IMG/VR virus record: IMGVR_UViG_3300032093_000751
Span: 1-25,758 of that record
DNA length: 25,758 nt
Direction: 5' to 3' (one strand)
Source: a virus
In this document: positions 1-7,741 of the stretch, in pieces
How the letters are laid out: the number at the start of each line of letters is the position of its first letter
How positions within the stretch are numbered: position 1 is the first letter of the stretch
Program-made: the position numbers and the translations under genes
The notes under the pieces: model-generated
What the model was told of the DNA's origin: nothing
Seen by the model: the letters and a program-made list of their open reading frames with translations, nothing else
The model's database searches: none

Positions 1-746
1 ATGTCATCAACGGATCCGACGAAGGACGTTTCCTGGATACTGTACGGAACCAAGCAAAGAACTTCGCTTCGACCGTCTCACTTACGGGATCTTCTAAACA
101 CAAAGTCATCATCATCGATGAAGCTGATAACACAGGGAACGACGTACAACTCCTACTACGGGCGAATATTGAGACATTTTATAACAACTGCCGATTCATC
201 TTCACCTGCAACTACAAGAACAAAATCATTGAACCCCTGCACTCCCGATGTGCCGTCATCGACTTCACAATCAAAGGGAAGCAAAGAGTTCAACTTGCAG
301 GAAGTTTCTTTCAACGACTTCAAACAATCTTGGATACGGAAAGGATTGAGTACGATCAAAAAGTCGTTGCGGAACTTGTTTCGAAGCACTTCCCAGACTT
401 CCGTAGAGTCCTCAATGAAATTCAGCGATACTCTACGGGAGGTAAAATTGACGCGGGAATTCTTGCATCTTTCTCAGACATCTCTGTAAATGAACTCATC
501 AAAAACCTTAAAGAAAAGAACTTCACCGAAGTACGCAAGTGGGTGGTCTCCAACTTGGACAACGATGCTCCTGTCCTACTTCGCAGGGTTTATGACGCCT
601 GCTATGATTACCTTTCACCCCAATCTATCCCTGCTGCCGTTCTTGTTATTGCTAAGTATCAATACCAATGTGCGTTCGTTTGTGACCAAGAAATTAATCT
701 CTTAGCAGCATTGACTGAATTGATGTGTGAGGTTGAGTTCAAATGA
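1..746 (+). CDS. gp44: Clamp loader large subunit gp44 (3' part)
   Basis: This is the C-terminal part of the T4-type sliding-clamp loader ATPase, which with gp62 opens the gp45 clamp and places it on primed DNA. The reading frame is open from base 3, so the N-terminus with Walker A lies before the window. Visible are the Walker B box (VIIIDEAD, about residues 36-43 of the visible part), the sensor-1 region (FIFTCN) and the SRC box (HSRCAVIDF) of clamp-loader AAA+ proteins, followed by a helical C-terminal domain with an FRRVLNEIQRY segment. The stop overlaps the start of the next gene (ATGA). GC content is high locally: 33 of 60 bases at 541-600, against 16 of 60 at 841-900 in the next gene. 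Confidence 0.95.
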   Translation, partial: VINGSDEGRFLDTVRNQAKNFASTVSLTGSSKHKVIIIDEADNTGNDVQLLLRANIETFYNNCRFIFTCNYKNKIIEPLHSRCAVIDFTIKGKQRVQLAGSFFQRLQTILDTERIEYDQKVVAELVSKHFPDFRRVLNEIQRYSTGGKIDAGILASFSDISVNELIKNLKEKNFTEVRKWVVSNLDNDAPVLLRRVYDACYDYLSPQSIPAAVLVIAKYQYQCAFVCDQEINLLAALTELMCEVEFK

Positions 747-1261
747 TTGATTTTTCCAAGTGTATTGAATTGGATAGGTTTTCTAAACTTCTTTCCTCTC
801 TAACTGGAAATAATGATAATACTCAATATTTTGATGTTGGTAGAATGATTGAACTTGGATATGAAGCATACAGTAATGGAAATTTAAAGAGAGTTAATTT
901 GACTGGTAAGGATTTGGTCGATTTGAATCAAAATACATACGAATCTAAAAAAGTAACATTTACTAACAAAAATGAAAGGGCGGTAAGAGGAGTTGTTTTG
1001 AAAAATGGTAGAGGAAATGATAAAGACATATCAAATTTTGTTCCAGCAGACTATTATATTTTTAGCGATCCAGGCAAGTTGAAAGCTTGTTGTGTTCCTG
1101 GATCAATGTTGTATAATCTTAAAAAGTCTGGTAGTAATGATATTACTGCTTCTTGTAATCCAGAACCAGAACACTTTTTTCTAGATGGCGGTCCAATTTC
1201 TGATAAAAATTATTTTGAGGAAAAAGATAAACTTATTATAAATTTTATTTGGAGTATGTAA
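743..1261 (+). CDS. Putative PD-(D/E)XK nuclease, possible restriction enzyme partner of Dam
   Basis: A 172-residue protein without a family I can name with certainty. It shows the order expected of a small type II restriction endonuclease: an N-terminal helix with acidic residues (GRMIELGYEAY, residues 33-43), then GKDLVD with D57 and D60, then YESKK with E67 and K69. This gives a D-x9-ExK pattern like a PD-(D/E)XK active site. A predicted beta hairpin follows (ADYYIFSDPGKLKACCVP, 102-119). It starts in the gp44 stop (ATGA) and its stop overlaps the methylase start (TAATG), so it is coupled to both. Its base composition is much more AT-rich than gp44. The nuclease role is inferred from motif spacing and from the adjacent methylase; an unrelated small phage protein remains possible. 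Confidence 0.5.
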   Translation: MIDFSKCIELDRFSKLLSSLTGNNDNTQYFDVGRMIELGYEAYSNGNLKRVNLTGKDLVDLNQNTYESKKVTFTNKNERAVRGVVLKNGRGNDKDISNFVPADYYIFSDPGKLKACCVPGSMLYNLKKSGSNDITASCNPEPEHFFLDGGPISDKNYFEEKDKLIINFIWSM

Positions 1262-2115
1262 TGAAATCTCTTAAAACGCCCTTGAGGTATCCAGGCGGTA
1301 AGTCCCGTGCTTGCGTCAAGATGGATCCTTATTTTCCAGATCTTCGCAATTATGATGAGTTTCGTGAACCATTTCTTGGCGGTGGTTCTGTGGCAATTCA
1401 CATCACAAAGAAATACCCCAACATTAAGATTTGGGTAAATGATCTTTATGAACCTTTGGTAAATTTCTGGCAACAACTCCAGATGTTTGGTAATGATCTG
1501 AAAAATGAACTTAGTGAATTGAAATCTGCATATTGTACCTCAGAACTTGCAAAGGATCTTTTTATCAAATCAAAGGAAAATATCAATGATGAGTCTGAAA
1601 CGAACTTTAATCGCGCTGTCGCTTTCTATATTGTTAACAAATGTTCTTTTAGTGGTCTTACAGAAAGTTCATCTTTCTCAGAGCAAGCAAGTAACTCCAA
1701 TTTTTCTCTGCGAGGAATCGAAAAATTGCCCGAGTATTCCAAGTTAATTGCCAACTGGCGTATAACTAATTACTCTTACGATTATCTGATGGATGGGAAC
1801 AAGAGTGCTTTTATGTATCTCGATCCTCCTTATGACATTAAGGATAATCTCTATGGGCGTAAAGGATCAATGCACAAAGGATTTGATCACGATAAGTTTG
1901 CTGCTGACTGCGACTCTAACAATATGGACCAGTTGGTAAGTTATAATTCTGATCAATTAGTGAAAACACGTTTTCTTGGTGGAAAATGGACTGCTGCTGA
2001 GTTTGATTTGACTTATACAATGCGTTCTGTTGGCGAATATATGCGAGAGCAAAAACAACGTAAAGAACTATTGCTTTTTAATTATGGAATTGAAGGACTG
2101 GCTGAACTCAATTAA
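1261..2115 (+). CDS. dam: DNA adenine-N6 methylase, D12/Dam class
   Basis: A 284-residue S-adenosylmethionine-dependent DNA adenine methyltransferase of the D12 (Dam) class. The N-terminal LRYPGGK (residues 8-14) and FLGGGS (38-43) form the AdoMet site, and DPPY (188-191) is the catalytic motif IV. The C-terminus ends with the family-like KELLLFNY stretch. Length fits single-domain Dam enzymes; Dam relatives usually methylate GATC, but the target here is an inference. I chose the ATG at 1261, which overlaps the upstream stop, over the in-frame ATG at 1249, because the conserved N-terminus begins right there. It sits between gp44 and gp62, where T4-like cyanophages normally have no gene, next to the putative nuclease. 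Its 3' end overlaps gp62 by 32 bases. Confidence 0.92.
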   Translation: MKSLKTPLRYPGGKSRACVKMDPYFPDLRNYDEFREPFLGGGSVAIHITKKYPNIKIWVNDLYEPLVNFWQQLQMFGNDLKNELSELKSAYCTSELAKDLFIKSKENINDESETNFNRAVAFYIVNKCSFSGLTESSSFSEQASNSNFSLRGIEKLPEYSKLIANWRITNYSYDYLMDGNKSAFMYLDPPYDIKDNLYGRKGSMHKGFDHDKFAADCDSNNMDQLVSYNSDQLVKTRFLGGKWTAAEFDLTYTMRSVGEYMREQKQRKELLLFNYGIEGLAELN

Positions 2116-2452
2116 TCTTACAAAAGAAGATTTGTCTGAGAATATTAAAGAATATGCTCCGTATATTATCAATCGTTGTTTATCCGGAAATATTGATTGT
2201 GTTCTTTTTGCAAATGAAATGAATATGAATCATCATCTTGATAAAGATATGCAATATTCGTTTTATCTAAATACTATAAGAAAAAGGAAGAGATATTCTC
2301 CCTGGCTCCGTAAAGATAAAATCAAAGACTTAGAATGTGTTAAACAATACTATGGATATAGTAATGAAAAGGCATCTCAAGCACTGAAAATTTTGTCGAA
2401 AGCGCAAATAAACTTTATCAAACAACGACTTGAAATTGGCGGAACAAAATGA
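2084..2452 (+). CDS. gp62: Clamp loader small subunit gp62
   Basis: A 122-residue protein at the gp62 position (gp44 ... gp62, regA). gp62 is the non-ATPase subunit that completes the 4:1 clamp loader with gp44. The sequence is helical and diverged, with YSPWLRKDK around residues 72-80 and a C-terminal LSKAQINFIKQRL helix. Identification rests mainly on size and gene order, since this family is poorly conserved. The frame is open further upstream (to 2030) inside the methylase, but MELKDWLNS at 2084 is the natural start. It therefore overlaps the methylase by 32 bases, which suggests the inserted pair was spliced in without a spacer. The stop overlaps the regA start (ATGA). Confidence 0.8.
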   Translation: MELKDWLNSINLTKEDLSENIKEYAPYIINRCLSGNIDCVLFANEMNMNHHLDKDMQYSFYLNTIRKRKRYSPWLRKDKIKDLECVKQYYGYSNEKASQALKILSKAQINFIKQRLEIGGTK

Positions 2453-2889
2453 CTAACCAAACAATTGAACCTCAAGTAAACTGGTCTCCAAATATGATGG
2501 TGGAGGTCATTCTAAATGAACCAGACGACTTTTTAAAAGTTCGTGAGACTTTGACTCGTATTGGGGTTGCTTCTAGAAAAGAAAAAAAACTATACCAAAG
2601 TGCTCATATTCTTCATAAGCAAGGTCGGTATTTTATTACTCATTTCAAAGAACTCTTTGCATTAGATGGTAAGCACGCAAATCTTACTGTAAATGATGTT
2701 CAACGTAGAAATCGTATTGTACGTCTTCTTTCTGATTGGGGACTTATTACTGTAGTTGATCAGGATAAGATTCTTGATATAGCGCCTCTTAATCAAATTA
2801 AAGTTCTTGCATATAAGGATAAAGGGGATTGGATTCTGGAACAAAAATATAACATTGGTAAGAAAGGTAAGGAAGTAGAAACCGAATAA
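2449..2889 (+). CDS. regA: RegA translational repressor
   Basis: A 146-residue homologue of T4 RegA, an RNA-binding protein that represses translation of early phage mRNAs by binding near their initiation codons. The match is clear along the chain: DDFLKVRETLTRIGVA, then LYQSAHILHKQGRYFITHFK, then LLSDWGLI, each with a close T4 counterpart. It is longer than T4 RegA (122 residues) because of about 16 extra N-terminal residues. Internal methionines at residues 16 and 17 (MMVEVIL) align with the T4 start, so 2497 is an alternative start. The ATGA overlap with gp62 favours 2449. It is the last gene of its operon, with a terminator directly after it. Confidence 0.95.
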   Translation: MTNQTIEPQVNWSPNMMVEVILNEPDDFLKVRETLTRIGVASRKEKKLYQSAHILHKQGRYFITHFKELFALDGKHANLTVNDVQRRNRIVRLLSDWGLITVVDQDKILDIAPLNQIKVLAYKDKGDWILEQKYNIGKKGKEVETE

Positions 2890-2894
2890 AAAGG

Positions 2895-2920
2895 AGCGGG
2901 AAACAACATCCCGCTTTTTT
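2895..2920 (+). terminator. Intrinsic terminator after regA
   Basis: A perfect 7-bp GC-rich stem (AGCGGGA / TCCCGCT) with a 7-base loop is followed by six T. It ends the gp44-gp62-regA transcript. Confidence 0.9.
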
Positions 2921-2929
2921 ATGATCTCT

Positions 2930-2935
2930 TATAAT
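2930..2935 (+). promoter_or_regulatory. Possible -10 box for hsp20
   Basis: TATAAT lies between the regA terminator and hsp20. I see no good -35 box at the right distance, so this is weak. A promoter somewhere here is expected because a terminator lies directly upstream. The hsp20 ribosome binding site AAAGGAG is at 2981-2987. Confidence 0.35.
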
Positions 2936-2995
2936 TAGTAATGGATGCCGAAAGGGTCCACACAACACAAACTCGCTTTTAAAGGAGCTACTATA

Positions 2996-3430
2996 ATGAC
3001 TAACCTTGCACGTTACACTGCATCAGACCTTCCTGCCTTGATGGAAAGGATTACTAGAAATAGTATCGGTCTTGATGAGTACTTTGATCGACTCTTTGCA
3101 CTTCACGAAACTACTTCCAATTATCCTCCATACAACCTTGTTCAAGTCAGTAATGTAGAATCGAGACTTGAACTTGCACTTGCCGGATTTAAGAAAAAAG
3201 AGGTTTATGTCTACACTCAAGACGGTAAACTCTTTATTGAGGGACAAAAAGAAGATAAAGAAACGGAGTCTAACTATCTTCACAAAGGTTTAGCTCAACG
3301 GAGTTTTAAGAGAGCGTGGACACTCTCTGATGATACGGAAGTTAAATCAGTTGATTTTGAGGATGGTCTTTTGTCCGTAACTCTTGGGAGAATTGTTCCA
3401 GAGCATCATAAGCGCAAAGATTATCTATAA
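2996..3430 (+). CDS. hsp20: Small heat-shock protein Hsp20
   Basis: A 144-residue small heat-shock chaperone of the alpha-crystallin family, a common gene in T4-like cyanophages. The alpha-crystallin domain runs from about residue 42 (YPPYNLVQ) through LELALAGFKKKEVYVYTQDG and LFIEG to FEDGLLSVTLGRIVPE, where the GLL.V.L segment is the family hallmark. The likely role is to hold unfolded phage or host proteins during infection or assembly. The frame is open from 2945, but the ATG at 2996 has an excellent AAAGGAG nine bases upstream and gives the natural N-terminus. It stands as a single-gene unit between two terminators. Confidence 0.93.
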   Translation: MTNLARYTASDLPALMERITRNSIGLDEYFDRLFALHETTSNYPPYNLVQVSNVESRLELALAGFKKKEVYVYTQDGKLFIEGQKEDKETESNYLHKGLAQRSFKRAWTLSDDTEVKSVDFEDGLLSVTLGRIVPEHHKRKDYL

Positions 3431-3433
3431 ATA
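3426..3433 (+). promoter_or_regulatory. T4-type late promoter octamer at the hsp20 stop
   Basis: TATAAATA, an exact match to the T4 late promoter, overlaps the hsp20 stop codon (3428-3430). Oddly it is followed about 23 bases later by a strong terminator, so it may be a chance match or may need read-through. Confidence 0.4.
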
Positions 3434-3455
3434 TAATTGAATATCGTCGGCGCAT

Positions 3456-3497
3456 GAGGAGTACCTGGCAAAATCCAGGTTGACTCCTCCTTTTTTT
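3456..3497 (+). terminator. Intrinsic terminator after hsp20
   Basis: A 13-bp stem (GAGGAGT + ACCTGG against CCAGGT + ACTCCTC) has a 6-base loop, a two-base TG bulge in the right arm, and seven T. The bulge belongs to the TTGACT box of the next promoter. Confidence 0.92.
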
Positions 3498-3507
3498 GTA
3501 GTAGAAT
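3480..3507 (+). promoter_or_regulatory. Early sigma70-type promoter for the polymerase operon
   Basis: TTGACT (3480-3485), a 16-base spacer, then TAGAAT (3502-3507). The same boxes and spacing recur in front of the primase gene (TTGACA-16-TAGAAT). The -35 box lies inside the right arm of the preceding terminator. Confidence 0.75.
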
Positions 3508-3528
3508 ACTAAGAGGTATGGAGTAAAA

Positions 3529-3912
3529 ATGACTGTAAGACTTTTGCTTTTAAAATCTGGAGAAGATATAATTTCAGATGTTTCTGAAATGGTAATTGGG
3601 GAAGAAGGAGAAGATAAGGATTTTAGGAGAGTAGTTGGATATTACTTAGATAGTCCTTGTGCGGTTAAAATTATAAATCAATCTTTTTCTTCTTTAACTG
3701 AAGACAAAAAACCGGGAGTTGAAGTTTCTCTTCATCCGTGGATTCCTTTGACCAGTGATAAAAAAGTTCCCATTCCAGCAGATTGGGTAATTACAATGGT
3801 TGAACCGGTGTCCTCTCTAAAAGAAATGTATTTAAATAGCGTAAATAAAAATGGAAAAGATAATCAAAGTAATAGTGTTGATGAGCAATCAGAACTTGGT
3901 CTCACAGATTGA
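3529..3912 (+). CDS. Conserved phage hypothetical protein upstream of gp43 (paralogue 1)
   Basis: A 127-residue protein of unknown function at the head of the polymerase operon. It starts with a short beta-rich segment (VRLLLLKSGEDIISDVSE, residues 3-20), which resembles the first strands of a small Sm-like barrel; that fold is only a guess. A middle part (DSPCAVKII) and DWVITMVEPVSSLKEMY near residues 87-103 follow. The last 25 residues are polar and probably disordered. It starts about 22 bases after a good early promoter, with GGAG at 3520-3523 as a likely ribosome binding site. It overlaps the next gene by 62 bases, and that gene looks like a shortened relative. Confidence 0.75.
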   Translation: MTVRLLLLKSGEDIISDVSEMVIGEEGEDKDFRRVVGYYLDSPCAVKIINQSFSSLTEDKKPGVEVSLHPWIPLTSDKKVPIPADWVITMVEPVSSLKEMYLNSVNKNGKDNQSNSVDEQSELGLTD

Positions 3913-4111
3913 AGAAGTTGGTGCTGACATTGGAGAACCAGATTGTAAACTAATTAAACCATTTGTCGTAAATAGCGACAAAACTTTAGAACCATTTCTT
4001 TGTGGATATACAAAAGAAGATACATTTATGATGAGTTCTGACAAGATTCTTACTCTTGCAGATCCAACTCCAACTCTACTTGAAAAATATCAGGATTTAA
4101 TTAAAGAATGA
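3851..4111 (+). CDS. Small hypothetical protein, likely paralogue of its upstream neighbour
   Basis: An 86-residue protein of unknown function. Its layout follows the preceding protein: an N-terminal IIKVIVLMSNQNLVSQIEEV matches VRLLLLKSGEDIISDVSEM in pattern, EPDCKLIKPF matches DSPCAVKIIN, and the C-terminal KILTLADPTPTLLEKY matches DWVITMVEPVSSLKEMY. This suggests an old tandem duplication or two partners of one complex. The start at 3851 is used because it preserves this alignment; ATG 3881 would remove the first strand. Its stop overlaps the gp43 start (ATGA), so polymerase translation is probably coupled to it. Confidence 0.75.
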   Translation: MEKIIKVIVLMSNQNLVSQIEEVGADIGEPDCKLIKPFVVNSDKTLEPFLCGYTKEDTFMMSSDKILTLADPTPTLLEKYQDLIKE

Positions 4112-6609
4112 CTCAAAGATTTTATACTAATGTTCAAATGATTGGAAACCAGTTTCTGGTTCGTGGAGTTGAAAATGGAAAGAGGTTTGAAACTAGAGAT
4201 GAGTTTTTCCCAACTCTCTTTGTAAAAACTAAGAAACAGTCAAAGTATAAAACTTTAAATGGGGAATTTGTAGAACCAGTAAAACCAGGTACAGTTAGAG
4301 ATTGTCGTGAGTTTTATAGTAAGTATGAAAATGTTGATGGATTTGAAATTCATGGAAATGATAGATATATCTGCCAATATATCTCCGAAAAATATCCAGA
4401 GAATGAAATTAAGTTTGATATTAGTAAAATTAAACTTTTAACTCTGGATATTGAGGTTGCTTCTGAAGCAGGATTCCCTGATGTAGAAACTTGCGCAGAA
4501 GAAATTCTTGCTATTACTATTCAGGATTATACAACAAAAGAGATTATTACTTGGGGGGTAAAACCATTCAATCATAATCGTAAGGACTTGACTTATCATC
4601 ATTGTCCTTCTGAATATGAACTATTAAATCATTTTATTAATTATTGGATGGTAAATGTTCCAGATGTTATTACTGGATGGAACATTCAACTTTATGATAT
4701 TCCTTATATTTGTAAAAGATTGAATAGAGTTCTTGGTGAGAAACTAATGAAACGTTTCTCTAACTGGGGATTAGTTACTGAAGGCGAAATCCATATTAAT
4801 GGACGTAAGCATACTGTTTTTGATGTCGGTGGTTTGACTCAACTTGACTATTTGGATCTTTATAAGAAATTCACGTATAAAGCACAGGAATCATATCGTC
4901 TAGATTATATTGCTGATGTTGAACTTGGACAGAAAAAATTGGATCACTCTGAGTTTGACACGTTCAAAGATTTCTATACAAACGGTTGGCAAAAGTTTAT
5001 TGAATATAACATTATTGACGTGGAACTTGTTGACCGTTTGGAAGACAAGATGAAACTGATTGAACTTGCAATTACTATGGCATATGATGCTAAAGTAAAT
5101 TATGCCGATGTATTCTATCAGGTTCGGATGTGGGATAATATTATCTACACATACCTCAAGAAAAGAAACATTGTTATTCCACCAAAGAACAAGACTCAGA
5201 AAGATGAGAAGTATGCTGGTGCTTATGTAAAAGAACCTATTCCTGGGATGTATGACTGGGTGGTGAGTTTTGACCTTAACTCCCTGTATCCACACCTAAT
5301 TATGATGTATAACATCTCACCAGAAACTCTTCTGGAAGAAAAGCATCCTACAGTTTCTGTAGATAAGATTTTGAATCAAAGTCTCAGTTTTGAAATGTAT
5401 AAGGATTATGCGGTATGTGCAAATGGTGCTATGTTCCGTAAGGATGTTCGCGGATTTCTTCCTGAGTTGATGGAGAAGATTTATAATGAACGTGTAATCT
5501 TTAAAAAGAAAATGCTTGTAGCAGAGCAAGAATATGAAAAAACCAAGGATAAGGAATTAATTAAAGAAATCTCTCGCTGCAATAATATCCAGATGGCACG
5601 TAAGATTCAATTAAACTCTGCTTATGGTGCTATTGGTAATCAGTATTTTCGATATTATAAACTTGCAAATGCGGAAGCTATTACATTGTCTGGACAGGTT
5701 TCTATTCAATGGATTATGAACAAGGTTAATTCTTATCTAAATAAGGTTCTGAAAACCGAAGATGTAGATTATGTTATTGCTTCTGATACTGACTCTTTGT
5801 ATATTAATATGGGTCCTTTGGTTGAAAATATATTCGAAGGAAGAGAGAAAACTACTCAGGGCGTTGTTTCTTTCCTTGATAAGGTCTGTCAGGTGGAATT
5901 TGAAAAGTATATTGAAAATTCTTACAAAGAACTGGCGGAATACGTAAATGCTTATGAACAGAAAATGATCATGAAGCGTGAGTGTATTGCTGAACGCGGT
6001 ATTTGGACTGCGAAGAAGCGATATATTCTAAGTGTGTGGGATAGTGAAGGTGTTCGTTATGAAGAACCTAAACTGAAGATTAAGGGTATTGAGGCAATCA
6101 AGTCTTCTACTCCAGCACCTTGTCGAAAGATGTTGAAAGAATCTTTTAATCTAATGATGAGTGGGACTGAAGATGAGGTAATCAATTTTATTGATAAGTG
6201 TAGGAAACAGTTTAAAAGTCTTTCTCCAGAACAAATTGCATTTCCACGTTCTGCATCGGATGTTCAAAAGTATTATTCGTCGGCTACAATTTATTCTAAG
6301 GGAACTCCTATTCACGTAAGAGGAGCACTTTTGTTTAATCATTATATAAAACAAAATAAACTTAATGGCAAATATTCTCTCATTCAAAATGGAGAAAAAA
6401 TTAAATACATTTTTCTAAAAAAACCGAATATTATTCATGAAAATGTAATTTCATTCATTCAAGACTTTCCGAAGGAACTTAATCTTGACAAATATATTGA
6501 TTATGAACTACAATTTGAGAAAGCATTTTTGGAACCACTCAAGATTATTCTTGATGCAATTGGGTGGAAAGTAGAAAAAACAGCAAATCTAGATTCATTT
6601 TTTTCTTAA
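4108..6609 (+). CDS. gp43: DNA polymerase gp43 (family B)
   Basis: The 833-residue T4-type replicative DNA polymerase, intact and unsplit. The N-terminal 3'-5' exonuclease shows Exo I with D114 and E116 (TLDIEV), Exo II (NIQLYD, D197) and Exo III (YNIIDVE, D304). The polymerase palm shows motif A DLNSLYPH (D389), motif B KIQLNSAYGAIGN and motif C DTDS (560-563), followed by the KKRYIL segment. It acts with gp45, gp44/62, gp41, gp61 and UvsX encoded nearby. It begins inside the stop of the preceding small gene, and its stop (TAATG) overlaps a 41-codon ORF. Some T4-like phages carry homing genes in or split gp43; I see none here. Confidence 0.98.
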   Translation: MTQRFYTNVQMIGNQFLVRGVENGKRFETRDEFFPTLFVKTKKQSKYKTLNGEFVEPVKPGTVRDCREFYSKYENVDGFEIHGNDRYICQYISEKYPENEIKFDISKIKLLTLDIEVASEAGFPDVETCAEEILAITIQDYTTKEIITWGVKPFNHNRKDLTYHHCPSEYELLNHFINYWMVNVPDVITGWNIQLYDIPYICKRLNRVLGEKLMKRFSNWGLVTEGEIHINGRKHTVFDVGGLTQLDYLDLYKKFTYKAQESYRLDYIADVELGQKKLDHSEFDTFKDFYTNGWQKFIEYNIIDVELVDRLEDKMKLIELAITMAYDAKVNYADVFYQVRMWDNIIYTYLKKRNIVIPPKNKTQKDEKYAGAYVKEPIPGMYDWVVSFDLNSLYPHLIMMYNISPETLLEEKHPTVSVDKILNQSLSFEMYKDYAVCANGAMFRKDVRGFLPELMEKIYNERVIFKKKMLVAEQEYEKTKDKELIKEISRCNNIQMARKIQLNSAYGAIGNQYFRYYKLANAEAITLSGQVSIQWIMNKVNSYLNKVLKTEDVDYVIASDTDSLYINMGPLVENIFEGREKTTQGVVSFLDKVCQVEFEKYIENSYKELAEYVNAYEQKMIMKRECIAERGIWTAKKRYILSVWDSEGVRYEEPKLKIKGIEAIKSSTPAPCRKMLKESFNLMMSGTEDEVINFIDKCRKQFKSLSPEQIAFPRSASDVQKYYSSATIYSKGTPIHVRGALLFNHYIKQNKLNGKYSLIQNGEKIKYIFLKKPNIIHENVISFIQDFPKELNLDKYIDYELQFEKAFLEPLKIILDAIGWKVEKTANLDSFFS

Positions 6610-6734
6610 TGGAATTGCCTATAAATGAAACTGAATTAAAATTTATTATTGAAAAAATAAAAGATTGCAATCCCCAACTTTATGCCAAATTGTGGTCTTA
6701 TAAAATAAACTGTTTAACAAAGGGAAAAAAATAA
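6609..6734 (+). CDS. 41-residue ORF between gp43 and uvsX
   Basis: A short ORF of 41 codons that exactly fills the space between gp43 and uvsX. Its ATG overlaps the gp43 stop (TAATG) and its TAA overlaps the uvsX ATG in the same way. The peptide starts MELPINETEL, has a central amphipathic helix (ELKFIIEKIKDCN) and a QLYAKLWSYKIN segment, and ends with basic residues. The perfect double coupling and sensible composition argue for a real gene rather than a spacer. The function is unknown; a small accessory factor for polymerase or recombinase, or simply a ribosome-ferrying ORF, are both possible. Confidence 0.65.
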   Translation: MELPINETELKFIIEKIKDCNPQLYAKLWSYKINCLTKGKK

Positions 6735-7741
6735 TGGATTTTCTTAAGGATATTGTAAAGGAGATTGGCGACGACTATACCAAGTTGGCGTCAGATATTG
6801 ATGAGACTGAAACTTATGTTGATACGGGTTCATACATTTTTAATGCATTGGTTTCGGGTAGTATATTTGGCGGCGTATCTGGGAATAAAATTACTGCTAT
6901 TGCTGGAGAGTCTTCTACTGGAAAGACTTTCTTCAGCCTCGCCGTTGTTAAGAATTTTCTTGATACCCATCCCGATGGTTATTGTCTCTACTTTGATACT
7001 GAGGCTGCTATTACTAAATCTCTTTTAGAAAGTCGTGGAGTTGATACTTCGCGTTTAGTAGTTGTCAATGTTGTTACGGTAGAAGAATTTCGTACTAAGG
7101 CACTTAAAGCAGTAGATATGTACATGAAGAAACCAGAGAGTGAGCGTAATCCTTGCATATTTGTGCTAGACTCTCTTGGTATGCTTTCTACAAGTAAAGA
7201 GATTACAGATGCTCTCAACGAAAAAGAAGTTAGAGATATGACTAAATCTCAACTTATTAAGGGTGCTTTTAGAATGCTCACACTCAAACTAGGTCAAGCA
7301 AATGTTCCACTCCTTGTCACAAATCATACATACGATGTCATCGGAGCTTATGTACCAACGAAAGAAATGGGAGGAGGTTCTGGACTCAAATACGCAGCAA
7401 GTACGATCATTTATCTTAGCAAGAAGAAAGAAAAGGATGGAACGGAAGTGGTCGGAAATCTTATCAAGGCTAAGACTGCTAAATCGCGTTTGAGTAAAGA
7501 AAATAAAGATGTTGAGATTCGTTTGTTTTATGATGAACGTGGTCTGGACCGATATTATGGACTACTTGAACTTGGCGAGATTGGCGGTCTGTGGAAGAAT
7601 GTTGCAGGTCGTTATGAAATTGACGGAAAGAAACTCTATGCTAAACAGATTCTTAAGGAACCTGAAGTATATTTCACTGAAGAAGTGATGCAAAAGTTGG
7701 ATGAAATTGCACGTAAGGAATTTAGTTATGGAGAAAGTTGA
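6734..7741 (+). CDS. uvsX: Recombinase UvsX (RecA-like)
   Basis: A 335-residue RecA/Rad51-type strand-exchange ATPase that drives recombination-dependent replication and repair in T4-like phages. Walker A is GESSTGKT (residues 58-65), and Walker B is CIFVLDSLG with D146. The region around LLVTNHTYDVIGAYVPTKEM matches the L2-type DNA-binding loop, followed by GGGSGLKYAAS. The start is fixed by the overlap with the 41-codon ORF, with AAAGGG about ten bases upstream. The 3' end overlaps gp41 by 14 bases. Together with gp41 and gp43 this is the standard cyanophage replication block. Confidence 0.97.
   Translation: MDFLKDIVKEIGDDYTKLASDIDETETYVDTGSYIFNALVSGSIFGGVSGNKITAIAGESSTGKTFFSLAVVKNFLDTHPDGYCLYFDTEAAITKSLLESRGVDTSRLVVVNVVTVEEFRTKALKAVDMYMKKPESERNPCIFVLDSLGMLSTSKEITDALNEKEVRDMTKSQLIKGAFRMLTLKLGQANVPLLVTNHTYDVIGAYVPTKEMGGGSGLKYAASTIIYLSKKKEKDGTEVVGNLIKAKTAKSRLSKENKDVEIRLFYDERGLDRYYGLLELGEIGGLWKNVAGRYEIDGKKLYAKQILKEPEVYFTEEVMQKLDEIARKEFSYGES

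Noticed and set aside
1-489. 162-codon ORF in frame 1 at the window start
   Set aside because: It is a shadow of gp44: the gp44 frame is open from base 3 through the same bases and carries the Walker B and SRC motifs, while this frame gives a Ser/Thr-rich meaningless peptide.
4108-6609. Split polymerase or embedded homing element in gp43
   Set aside because: All exonuclease and polymerase motifs occur in one uninterrupted frame with no insert.
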